Made by a program: the position numbers and the translations under genes
The notes under the pieces: generated by a model
Told to the model about the DNA's origin: nothing
The model's database searches: none
The model's input: only the letters and a program-made list of their open reading frames with translations
Shown here: positions 16,276 to 24,053 of the stretch, one piece after another
How the letters are laid out: each line of letters starts with the position of its first letter
Numbering within the stretch: the stretch's first letter is position 1
IMG/VR virus record: IMGVR_UViG_3300035698_007208
Location: 1 to 64,000 of that record
Source: a virus
Direction: 5' to 3' (one strand)
Length of the DNA stretch: 64,000 nt

Positions 16276-17136
16276 ATGGCACTTACCCCAAGCGGAATAG
16301 GCAACGTATTAGGCAGCATTTTTCCATTTTTTAGAGGACAAAATAGTTCTGGTGAAATAGAGAGATTAGCTCAAGAGTTTACTAACAACCAAGATCAAAG
16401 GTTGAATGAAGTAAGTAGCCAACTTGAGTCAATAACATCCAGTCAACTAGGAAATGTTGGTGCAGCAGATTGGAGAGCTAGACTGCGACCAAAAGATGGT
16501 GGTAAATCATTATTTTGGACTGGTGACGAAACATCAGTCCAAACCGGCCCACCACAACCTGGAAACACTACTCCGATTGATTATTTATTAGAGCCCCTTC
16601 ATAACACAAATGGTTTAGTTTGGCAATATACCCCGTCAGTAATGATGATGGGGAGAGCAGACTATAATGTTTCTGATTTTCAAGGACAAAATTATCCAGT
16701 TGTTACATATAAAAACACCGCTGCCCAACCAATAACAGTGACTGGTGATTTTACTGCAAACACAGTAGCCGAAGCACGGTATTTATTAGGCGTGATGCAT
16801 TTTTTAAAAGTGTCGGTAAAATCATTTTCCGGAGATGCATCCGTTGCTAACGGTCGATTTGGAACACCACCACCAGTATTGTTATTTGAATACATGGGAG
16901 ATCACGGATTTAATAAAGTACCAGTCGTTGTGACAGAATACAACTTTATATTGCCACCAGAAGTAGATTACGTACCAGTTATAACACGGGTCGATCGTGG
17001 AGAAACAACGTATGTACCAACATCAGTAACAATATCGTTGACACTGCAACCAAGCCACGCACCACATAAATTAAGAAAGAATTTTGATCTTGGTGCATTT
17101 ACGTCAGGCGCAAGCTACAAGGGAGGTTATTTATAA
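16276..17136 (+). CDS. Baseplate tail-tube junction protein (gp48/gp54-like)
   Basis: A 286-residue structural protein located directly before gp53. It has a helical N-terminus (GEIERLAQEFTNNQDQRLNE), then a beta-rich domain with VWQYTPSVMMMGRADYN, VTGDFTANTVAEARY and a C-terminal TSVTISLTLQPSHAP. The last region resembles tail-tube or tube-initiator proteins that cap the baseplate (T4 gp48 and gp54). Which of the two it corresponds to cannot be decided by eye. AGGAG precedes the ATG. It overlaps the next gene by one base and is the first gene of the long baseplate operon. Confidence 0.65.
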   Translation: MALTPSGIGNVLGSIFPFFRGQNSSGEIERLAQEFTNNQDQRLNEVSSQLESITSSQLGNVGAADWRARLRPKDGGKSLFWTGDETSVQTGPPQPGNTTPIDYLLEPLHNTNGLVWQYTPSVMMMGRADYNVSDFQGQNYPVVTYKNTAAQPITVTGDFTANTVAEARYLLGVMHFLKVSVKSFSGDASVANGRFGTPPPVLLFEYMGDHGFNKVPVVVTEYNFILPPEVDYVPVITRVDRGETTYVPTSVTISLTLQPSHAPHKLRKNFDLGAFTSGASYKGGYL

Positions 17137-17435
17137 TGGCTGATTTTCATGAAAACACTAGTTTTTTAAAAGGGGCAGGCACATATGATAATTTTTTAGA
17201 CATTAATAAATTGCCTGCCATCAAGCCTAAAGTTTCTGACTTGGCTTACAGTATAGAACCAAAATATGACCAACGTCCAGACTTGTTAGCATTTGAACTG
17301 TATGGATCAACTAGATTGTGGTGGATATTTGCTTTAAGGAATTTAGATATTATTAATGACCCTATTAGGGATTTCAAGCAAGGACTGAATATTTTACTAC
17401 CATCAAAAGACACAATAGAGAATCTTAAAGGATAA
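17136..17435 (+). CDS. 53: Baseplate wedge protein gp53-like
   Basis: A 99-residue protein with the gp53 signature in its second half: LAFELYGSTRLWWIFALRN (residues 51-69), then DPIRDFKQGLNILLPS (75-90). gp53 joins wedges together in the T4 baseplate. At half the length of T4 gp53 (196), it is reduced to the core LysM-like domain. The start follows GGGAGGTTATTTATA. It overlaps both neighbours by one base (ATG/TAATG), so it is translationally coupled. Confidence 0.85.
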   Translation: MADFHENTSFLKGAGTYDNFLDINKLPAIKPKVSDLAYSIEPKYDQRPDLLAFELYGSTRLWWIFALRNLDIINDPIRDFKQGLNILLPSKDTIENLKG

Positions 17436-19981
17436 TGGCAAACACACAACCACCACCATATAATGAACCATCGTTACCAGGCAATCCTGTTGTTTATGGT
17501 AATGTTTTAGATTTATTTGATAATTATGCATACAATGCCCGGTTATATATGATACCAAAAGTAGCTGCTCCACCGCCAACCGGCAGTGCAGATACCAACA
17601 GCGATGAGGAACGAACAACTACACCTACTTCATCAAATAGTGGCGGTGGTGGTTTTGGTCATGGCTTTTTATCTGCATTACCAGCAGATACAGTTGTACT
17701 TGCACAATCAGCAGTTACTGGTACTCAGATTGACAATATAGATATATCTGTTGTCACTGGTCCAGGTAACACTATTGCGGTATCAAAAGTCAATTTTGAC
17801 ATTATACAGCCTGGCGCAGCTGATTTTTTAGATCAAATTATCGCAGCCAAATTATCGTTAGGTTTGCCAACAGCGTCAAACGATACTCCTATATTTTTAG
17901 AAATAAATTTTAAAGGATATACATCTGAAGTAGATCCTGATGGCGCTGGTATACCTACAGACATTGCTGGGCCTTTTATATATAAGTTAGGAATTGCATC
18001 TGTGGAACTAGCAATAAACGAAGAAGGGTCAAATTATGCATTTTCCTGTGTACCTCTGCCATACTCAGGTTATACTGACGAGTTATATACTGTTCCTACA
18101 TTAATAAAAAGTAGAGGTAGTACAATAGAGGAACATATTGCTATATTCCAAGATGCAATAAATTCACACACAATACAGGCAGATACTGCTTATCAAATAC
18201 CTGATGAAATAGAGTTTGACCTGAGTGGACTAAAAATAGAGGATAACCCAGAGTATGGGTTAAGTGATTTATCTCTCACAACCAGTGACAGAGATCGATC
18301 TGAAGAAGTTAATAGAATAATGAATCCTTCGCTAGAAGGGCTTTCAGAAGACCAATTTATAGAAGCATTGGCTGGTATAGAAACTGACGAAGGTCCACTT
18401 GACATTATAGTAACTAATGATGGAATTGTAGCAAGAGAAGGCATAACAATAGCAAGATATTTAGAAACACTATTGTCTATGAGTGATGAATTTTATAGCA
18501 AAATATCTAGAAAAGTTAATCCCAAAGACCCAAGCAACCTTGAGGTTAACAAAAGCCAAAAGTTTGTAAATTGGTATCGATTGCATACTTATGTAGAACT
18601 AAAAGACTACGATCACAAAAGAAATGCGTATGCAAGAAAAGTTGTATATAAACCAGTAATTTATGGATCAGGAAAAACAGTCATACAGATACAGGATAAT
18701 GAAAACAATTTAAATACAGAAGAAACTTCTTCTAGAATAAAGTCACTAGATATTAAAAAAGCATACCATTATCTTTTTACAGGACAAAATGACCAAATAC
18801 TTAGTTGTGATATAACTTACAAAACTGGTATTGGTATATTAGTTGCACCAACTGGTGGTATGTCTGGTGATGCAAGTACGGCATTTGTTAAGTCTATGGC
18901 AAGCAGCGCATCGCCAACATTGGACTTAACAAATACTGAACTATCGTCAGCATCACTTAAAGGAGAAACATTAGCCAAAATTACAGAACTATTAGGCGAG
19001 GCAGAATCTGGAGAAGTAGAAAGATTAGCATCGTCGGCAGGGTTTAGTTTACTTGATATTAAAGCTGCTATAAATAATGCAGCAAGCCAGTCTAGAATAA
19101 CATTGGCTAAGATTTTATCGGATCAACGACTAGCAGCAGCAGTTATATCCAATTCAATGTCTTCTCGTAGGTCAACATCTAGTGATGCAATTACTAATAC
19201 AGATGGTACTTTTTATTCGCCAACACCTTCAGGATATGTTTACTCAGCAGACTTAATAGGCGGATCAGGTGTAACTGATAGATTAAATACAGAAGCAGCA
19301 CTCAGGGAAGCGCAAGCGGTAGCGGCTAACGATTTAAATGAGTCCGCAGTTTGTGCAATCCCATCAAAAATATCAAAAGTTATACCATCGATTACGGAAG
19401 ATGCAACATACGATGGTACCCCTAGGAATACACTATTTGGCTATATATCTCAACAACACCAAGCAACAGATTTTTTAATTAACTTAGATATGCAAATACG
19501 TGGAGACCCATGGTACTTAGGTGAAGCAAACACAAATAGTTTAGATCCACTTAAAAAACAAGGAGCACTGTATCTAGCAAATTCAACACCAACTGGTGTA
19601 AATTTTAAAGGTAATGATGTTTTTGTATATTTTGACATGCAATCACAAAGAAGATTTGATCAAGACGTGTTAGATGAAGACAACAATACTGGATATTGGT
19701 CACCATCAGGTACAGCTTATTTTATTAGTGGCATTTATCGAGTAGTTACAGTAGTAAGTCGGTTTAGCCAAGGACAATTTACACAGGAATTGCAATTAAA
19801 AAAAGAACCAGGTTTTCAACCGAACAAAATTAGCGATCCAAAAGAATTAACTACAGCAGAATTAAACGATTTGGAAATAGAAACAGAGCAACAAAAACTA
19901 GATGCACGTTATCATTTAGCACTCAGAGAATGGGAAGAATTTGGTAAACCATTTAACGTACCACCACCAACCCGATTTTAA
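17435..19981 (+). CDS. Probable baseplate hub structural protein (gp27 position)
   Basis: An 848-residue protein. After a Pro/Ser/Gly-rich segment (about residues 45-80) there is a beta-rich domain (FLEINFKGYTS, then YKLGIASVELAINEEGSNYAFSCVPLPYSGY) of the kind seen in hub proteins. A long region of mixed structure follows, and a C-terminal domain with LDMQIRGDPWYLGEAN and SGIYRVVTVVSRFSQGQFTQELQLKKE. That last segment resembles the end of hub or tail-tip proteins of the gp27/gpD type. It sits just before lysozyme and gp5, and T4 gp27 carries gp5. It is twice the length of T4 gp27. The role is inferred from position and domain style. Confidence 0.6.
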   Translation: MANTQPPPYNEPSLPGNPVVYGNVLDLFDNYAYNARLYMIPKVAAPPPTGSADTNSDEERTTTPTSSNSGGGGFGHGFLSALPADTVVLAQSAVTGTQIDNIDISVVTGPGNTIAVSKVNFDIIQPGAADFLDQIIAAKLSLGLPTASNDTPIFLEINFKGYTSEVDPDGAGIPTDIAGPFIYKLGIASVELAINEEGSNYAFSCVPLPYSGYTDELYTVPTLIKSRGSTIEEHIAIFQDAINSHTIQADTAYQIPDEIEFDLSGLKIEDNPEYGLSDLSLTTSDRDRSEEVNRIMNPSLEGLSEDQFIEALAGIETDEGPLDIIVTNDGIVAREGITIARYLETLLSMSDEFYSKISRKVNPKDPSNLEVNKSQKFVNWYRLHTYVELKDYDHKRNAYARKVVYKPVIYGSGKTVIQIQDNENNLNTEETSSRIKSLDIKKAYHYLFTGQNDQILSCDITYKTGIGILVAPTGGMSGDASTAFVKSMASSASPTLDLTNTELSSASLKGETLAKITELLGEAESGEVERLASSAGFSLLDIKAAINNAASQSRITLAKILSDQRLAAAVISNSMSSRRSTSSDAITNTDGTFYSPTPSGYVYSADLIGGSGVTDRLNTEAALREAQAVAANDLNESAVCAIPSKISKVIPSITEDATYDGTPRNTLFGYISQQHQATDFLINLDMQIRGDPWYLGEANTNSLDPLKKQGALYLANSTPTGVNFKGNDVFVYFDMQSQRRFDQDVLDEDNNTGYWSPSGTAYFISGIYRVVTVVSRFSQGQFTQELQLKKEPGFQPNKISDPKELTTAELNDLEIETEQQKLDARYHLALREWEEFGKPFNVPPPTRF

Positions 19982-19993
19982 GGAAAACACACA

Positions 19994-20434
19994 ATGAACA
20001 GACAGAACGTATATGAGCAATTGCAGTTAGACGAGGGCATAGAATATAATATTTATAATGACCACTTAGGGCACCCAACTGTTGGTGTTGGTCATTTAAT
20101 ATTAAATACTGATGAAGAATATGGCAAAGCTATTGGTACATTAGTTACCAAAGAACGAGTAGCATTCTTGTTTGACCAAGATTTAAATTTAGCTATTTCT
20201 GAAGCTAACGTGTTATATGATGATTTTAATGACTTGCCTGATGAAGTGCAAGAAATAATAATTAATATGATTTTTAATATGGGCCGCCCACGACTTTCAA
20301 AATTCGTAGGAATGCGTCGAGGTGTTGACGCTAGAGATTGGCACGATGCAGCAGATGAAATGGTTGACAGTATGTGGCATAAGCAAGTTACAAATAGGGC
20401 AAATCGATTAGTTGAGAGAATGAGGAACGTATGA
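19994..20434 (+). CDS. T4-type lysozyme (GH24), probably tail-associated
   Basis: A 146-residue muramidase. The catalytic residues are in place: Glu14 (LDEG), Asp23 (YNDHLG) and Thr29 (HPTVGVGH), each three positions after T4 E lysozyme residues 11, 20 and 26. In T4, a lysozyme domain is inserted in gp5 between the OB fold and the beta-helix. Here it is a separate gene placed just upstream of the gp5 OB-fold gene, overlapping it by 4 bases (ATGA). It may act as the tail-tip enzyme that opens peptidoglycan at infection, as an endolysin, or as both. No signal peptide is visible. Confidence 0.88.
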   Translation: MNRQNVYEQLQLDEGIEYNIYNDHLGHPTVGVGHLILNTDEEYGKAIGTLVTKERVAFLFDQDLNLAISEANVLYDDFNDLPDEVQEIIINMIFNMGRPRLSKFVGMRRGVDARDWHDAADEMVDSMWHKQVTNRANRLVERMRNV

Positions 20435-20895
20435 GTCAAACTATCAGTACAGATGTAAATCGAATAAGTGGAAAAAATCCCACCCAAAAGCTAAACGAGT
20501 TAAAATCGTCTGTTTTTGGTATATATTTGGCTGAAATACAAAGTCCTGTAGACAAATCAAGATCAGGATGGGTTTCAGTGCATATTCCTGCGTTAGGTAA
20601 AGACAAAAACAAAGACACTGTACTTGATGCTATATGGACTACACCTTTTGGCGGCAGTACTGATCCAAGAACAATAGGTACTGATATACAAGACCCATCA
20701 CAAACTATGAGTTCTTATGGATTTTGGGGTGTTGTTCCAGACGCAGGAAATTTCGTACTTGTGACATTTGCTGATGGTAACACTAAGTTTCCCTATGTTA
20801 TTAGTTGTATATTCCCAGATAAGCTTAATAGTATGCTGCCAGGAAATGCGGGCAATAAAACCTATCAAGCACCAGGTAAGAATTGCCATCTTTAA
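20431..20895 (+). CDS. 5: gp5 OB-fold N-terminal part
   Basis: A 154-residue protein with the N-terminal OB domain of T4 gp5/VgrG-type spike proteins: FGIYLAEIQSPVDKSRSGWV, SYGFWGVVPDAGNFVLVTF and FPYVISCIFPDK. It ends in PGKNCHL and a stop. The remaining gp5 sequence continues in the -1 frame from 20883. A single extra T near 20883 would join them as GKNLPSLRKN, which reads naturally. So this is a split gene through a real frameshift, recoding, or a base missed in the sequence. The OB domain holds gp27 in T4. Confidence 0.8.
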   Translation: MSQTISTDVNRISGKNPTQKLNELKSSVFGIYLAEIQSPVDKSRSGWVSVHIPALGKDKNKDTVLDAIWTTPFGGSTDPRTIGTDIQDPSQTMSSYGFWGVVPDAGNFVLVTFADGNTKFPYVISCIFPDKLNSMLPGNAGNKTYQAPGKNCHL

Positions 20896-22937
20896 GAAAA
20901 AATAAACGAACAGCAGACATTAATCATAACGATACATTCAGACCAATTCAGCACACGTTATCAGAATCAATAGTTAAGCAAGGATTGGTTGACGACCCAA
21001 TCCGCGGCGCAGGTACTAGTTCTGCAAGACGAGAATCACCAAGCCAAGTAGTTGGGTTGTTAAGTCCAGGACCAAAAGATCCCGAAAAGAAAAATTACAG
21101 ACTTGGTGGACACTCTATAACATTAGATGATAGTTTAGCAAGTAGAAATATAAGAATAAGAACAGCACAAGGTAATCAATTATTAATGGATGATACGACT
21201 GGTATTATTTATATGATTAACAAAGACGGTAAGGCTTGGATGGAGCTTAATCAGGTAGGCGATGTGCTATTGTATGCAGAAGGCAGTATAAGTATGCGAG
21301 CCAAAGGCGATTTTAACATTAGAGCGGATAACGATGTTAACATTGAAGCAGGCCAGAACGTTAACATTAAGGCAGCAGGGGACACGGTTACAGAAGCAGC
21401 CGCCAACAAATATACCAAACAAACACTTGGCACATTGCCACCAGTTGGTGGATTTGTAAATATTGAATCAGCAGCTGACTTCAATTTAATTGCTAGCACC
21501 AACATTGCCATGACGTCTTTCGGCGGCGAAACTAACCTCAATGCCGCAGGCAATTTTAATATAACAGCAGGAAAGCATATTAATACAAAAGCAAAATCTA
21601 AAATTAATACATCAGCTGGTGAAAATATTAGCTTCAAATCGCAAAGCAGTATAATATCAGAATCAGCAGACAATCTTGTTGTCAAAACTGGCGGGAAAAT
21701 GTTGGTTAACAGTGGCGGATCAACAGCAACGCCGGCATTATCAGCTACTACTGCTAAAACAATTGGGACGATATCGCAACAAGACCAAGGTCAAGAGGCT
21801 CCTGGTTATAACAGGACTGCGGAATCACCACTTACAACGAATGGAGCAAGAACCGGTGATTCGCCTACAATAACTACTATTGTTAAGAATTTAGTTACTG
21901 CGGAACCATACGAAGGACATGCAATTCCAAGCCCAGAAACAGAAAACCCAGCAAGCATTGTGCCTGATGAGACCTTAATGAATAGTTTACCAACAGGCAG
22001 CAATGGTCTACTAGATGCAGCTGGTAATGCCCTACCAGCTCCTGCGAACACGCCTGCTGGTTTTCTAAACGGAACTGGGTATACTGGCACCGGATTGCCA
22101 CAATTTGGCATACCGCTCGCTGTAGCAAATAATTTTAGTCCAGCAGGAGCAAAACAGTTTCTTGGTTCAGCCTCGTTAGCAAACATAGCAGGCGCACTTA
22201 GTTCAAGTATTCCACTTTTACGTACACCAACGGTTACCGCGGGTGGTGTAATACGATTAGGTATACAAGGCACGTTAAGTGAATTTTCAGCAAGACTAGG
22301 ATCAATAGGGATAGACGCCGCCGGCGCTATATCTGACTTGCAACGAGGCGAACTTCAGGGATTTAAAAACAGAATTAATAGGATTAGACAAACTGTACGA
22401 TCGCCAGAGCAATTTCTAGAAGTATTAAGACAGGAAGGAATACAAAGTATTGTTGACGGTGCTGGTACTATATTTGTTGACGCTAATGGTAGGAAAATTA
22501 TTGATTTTAATAAAGGATTGGGGTCAATAAGCCATCAGCTTATTTTGGCAGCAAACTTAGGAACTGTAGCTAACGTTATTAGAAATTTAACAGGCGTACC
22601 AATTAGTGATAACCAACTTGGCGCACTTGTAAGCTTTGCAGATCAAGTTGGTACAGATAATTATGCTAAAAGTCAAGTGCTTACTGAATTGAATGCAGGA
22701 AATTATGCAGGTGTACCAAATGCAATGATGGAATTTACCCAAGGATCTTATGGTATGGGACCAACAGCAGTAACAAGAGCAGACTACGTACAGCGCAGAC
22801 AGTATGAGGGAGAATTATTTGCTACTCCTGACGGGGTTAGTATTCCTACATACAACAGTAGAGTATCGTTTGCACAACAAGCAAGAGATTTAAGGCAAGC
22901 AAGAGAGGACTATGTATGCAGGTGTCAGTCTGCATAG
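20883..22937 (+). CDS. 5: gp5 C-terminal beta-helix spike part
   Basis: A 684-residue continuation of gp5. The early part (GLVDDPIRGAGTSSARRESPS, split motif) and ITLDDSLASRNIRIRTAQGNQLLMDDTTG match the segment between OB fold and spike in phage gp5/VgrG proteins. Residues about 115-280 form repeated short beta units (NIRADNDVNIEAGQNVNIKAAG), the intertwined beta-helix needle that pierces the outer membrane. The C-terminal 350 residues are of unknown fold, with Gly/Ala-rich linkers. As a separate cistron it would have to start at TTG 20883, with only AGG six bases upstream, because TAA at 20877 closes the frame. It is more natural as the second half of the preceding ORF. Confidence 0.75.
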   Translation: MPSLRKNKRTADINHNDTFRPIQHTLSESIVKQGLVDDPIRGAGTSSARRESPSQVVGLLSPGPKDPEKKNYRLGGHSITLDDSLASRNIRIRTAQGNQLLMDDTTGIIYMINKDGKAWMELNQVGDVLLYAEGSISMRAKGDFNIRADNDVNIEAGQNVNIKAAGDTVTEAAANKYTKQTLGTLPPVGGFVNIESAADFNLIASTNIAMTSFGGETNLNAAGNFNITAGKHINTKAKSKINTSAGENISFKSQSSIISESADNLVVKTGGKMLVNSGGSTATPALSATTAKTIGTISQQDQGQEAPGYNRTAESPLTTNGARTGDSPTITTIVKNLVTAEPYEGHAIPSPETENPASIVPDETLMNSLPTGSNGLLDAAGNALPAPANTPAGFLNGTGYTGTGLPQFGIPLAVANNFSPAGAKQFLGSASLANIAGALSSSIPLLRTPTVTAGGVIRLGIQGTLSEFSARLGSIGIDAAGAISDLQRGELQGFKNRINRIRQTVRSPEQFLEVLRQEGIQSIVDGAGTIFVDANGRKIIDFNKGLGSISHQLILAANLGTVANVIRNLTGVPISDNQLGALVSFADQVGTDNYAKSQVLTELNAGNYAGVPNAMMEFTQGSYGMGPTAVTRADYVQRRQYEGELFATPDGVSIPTYNSRVSFAQQARDLRQAREDYVCRCQSA

Positions 22938-22939
22938 TT

Positions 22940-23233
22940 TTATTTTTTATTTAAGTCGACAATGCGTTTATATGCATTATATTTTTCAGAAACTTCATCT
23001 TTAACTGTTTGCTCTAGTATTTTAACTTTCCTATTTAAGTACGAAACTTCTTTCTTTAATTCAGCAACAGTTGTTTCTAAACTAGATTTAGATGGGGAAA
23101 CAGATGTAAAACTTACACCAGTTAAACTTGTTGTAAGTACATTAGTAGGACACTGTTGCCCTACAGTGACCGTAGTTACTGTAGGGCATGCAATCGTAAT
23201 GCTGTTATTTGATGACATATTTGTATTAATCAT
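22940..23233 (-). CDS. Small coiled-coil protein of unknown function
   Basis: A 97-residue protein on the opposite strand to the surrounding baseplate genes. The N-terminal half is Thr/Val/Ser-rich with two CPT motifs. The C-terminal half (about residues 53-95, ETTVAELKKEVSYLNRKVKILE) is a clear leucine-heptad coiled coil. I chose the ATG at 23233, which follows the upstream stop codon (TGA) by one base, rather than the ATG at 23275 inside the upstream gene. A long overlapping frame exists on the plus strand, but only this frame has sensible protein character and a partner gene. Not recognised. Confidence 0.5.
   Translation of the reverse strand: MINTNMSSNNSITIACPTVTTVTVGQQCPTNVLTTSLTGVSFTSVSPSKSSLETTVAELKKEVSYLNRKVKILEQTVKDEVSEKYNAYKRIVDLNKK
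23157..23188. repeat. 11-bp perfect palindromic arms inside the minus-strand gene
   Basis: TGCCCTACAGT (23157-23167) and ACTGTAGGGCA (23178-23188) are perfect inverted arms around a 10-base loop that is itself partly symmetric (AC/GT). It encodes the Thr-Val repeat of the overlapping protein. It lacks a T-tract, so it is not an ordinary terminator. Confidence 0.7.
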
Positions 23234-23234
23234 T

Positions 23235-23492
23235 TCATCCACTGTATCCTCTGATAAGTTTTTCCATCTTATCAAACTCTAATGGTCTGCGGTTTTTGTT
23301 GTATCGATAATTACCAGCAAAATTGATGCTGTCAAACAGTTCATATTTTTTAGTATGTCCGTCGTAAATACCAACAGTTACAAATCGTTTACTTTGCTGA
23401 AAGATCCTATGAAATCTAGGCTTTTTGTAGGCGGAGTTGCTATTATTAGCTTTCTCCCATATTGTTTCGAATTCTTTATTTAATTTGAACAT
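23235..23492 (-). CDS. Small basic protein of unknown function
   Basis: An 85-residue Lys/Arg/Phe/Tyr-rich protein (KPRFHRIFQQSKRFVTVGIYDG), with no transmembrane segment or known motif. It is the first of a two-gene minus-strand unit inserted between gp5 and gp25, with the second gene coupled to its stop codon. A late-like ACTAAATA box (23513-23506) would start transcription about 8 bases before this ATG. Not recognised. Confidence 0.5.
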   Translation of the reverse strand: MFKLNKEFETIWEKANNSNSAYKKPRFHRIFQQSKRFVTVGIYDGHTKKYELFDSINFAGNYRYNKNRRPLEFDKMEKLIRGYSG

Positions 23493-23505
23493 AGCATGTC
23501 TCTAC

Positions 23506-23513
23506 TATTTAGT
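23506..23513 (-). promoter_or_regulatory. Possible late-type promoter ACTAAATA
   Basis: A two-mismatch version of the late box on the minus strand. Predicted +1 near 23500 gives an 8-base leader with no ribosome binding site. Weak evidence. Confidence 0.3.
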
Positions 23514-23622
23514 TAGTGGGTTAAAAGAAATATTTATTACTAAAGTTAATATTATACATTGAATACTGGAAAAGTCAAGTTTTTCAATGGCATCAATAGA
23601 TATGTATGTAGTTAAATTATTA

Positions 23623-23630
23623 GATAAATA
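23623..23630 (+). promoter_or_regulatory. Late-type promoter GATAAATA for gp25-gp6-gp7
   Basis: The box lies 31 bases before the gp25 ATG; predicted +1 is near 23636. It restarts late transcription after the minus-strand island. No host-type -35 element is visible. Confidence 0.65.
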
Positions 23631-23661
23631 AGGATAACACGGTAAAGTAGCTAAGGGTAGC

Positions 23662-24027
23662 ATGGTAACAATATTTAAAGGATTTAACACAGTAGACAAA
23701 GTTCGCGCACCGTACACATTAACGGATGTTGACCTTATTAAACGCGACTTACTTAATGAGTTTTATACAAAAAAGGGTGAGCGAGTAATGCGTCCAAATT
23801 TTGGAAGTATTATATGGGATTTACTTATGAACCCACAAGACAATTTTACTGAGACGGAAGTAAAAGAGGACATTGAGCGCATCATATCAAAGCATAGCAG
23901 AGTAAAGCTAGTAGAAATTACAGTTTTTTCTTCAGATAAAGCAATCAGAGCAGAAATTACCCTAAATTACGTACTATTGGAATCAACAGACGTACTTTAC
24001 CTTGAATTCATAAACGATCAAATATAG
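23662..24027 (+). CDS. 25: Baseplate wedge protein gp25
   Basis: A 121-residue sheath-initiator protein of the gp25/TssE family. The core motif GERVMRPNFGSIIWDLLMNP (residues 39-58) and the following acidic helix are diagnostic. gp25 is the most conserved wedge component and starts sheath polymerisation. Length is close to T4 gp25 (132). It is preceded by AAGGG at moderate spacing and followed 26 bases later by gp6, its direct partner in the wedge core. Confidence 0.93.
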   Translation: MVTIFKGFNTVDKVRAPYTLTDVDLIKRDLLNEFYTKKGERVMRPNFGSIIWDLLMNPQDNFTETEVKEDIERIISKHSRVKLVEITVFSSDKAIRAEITLNYVLLESTDVLYLEFINDQI

Positions 24028-24053
24028 GACAATAAGATGAGAGAACATAACTA

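Noticed and set aside
22962-23282. Plus-strand 106-residue frame opposite the coiled-coil gene
   Set aside because: Overlaps the minus-strand gene completely and has no ribosome binding site. The minus frame has a coiled coil and a coupled partner, so it is preferred, with moderate confidence.
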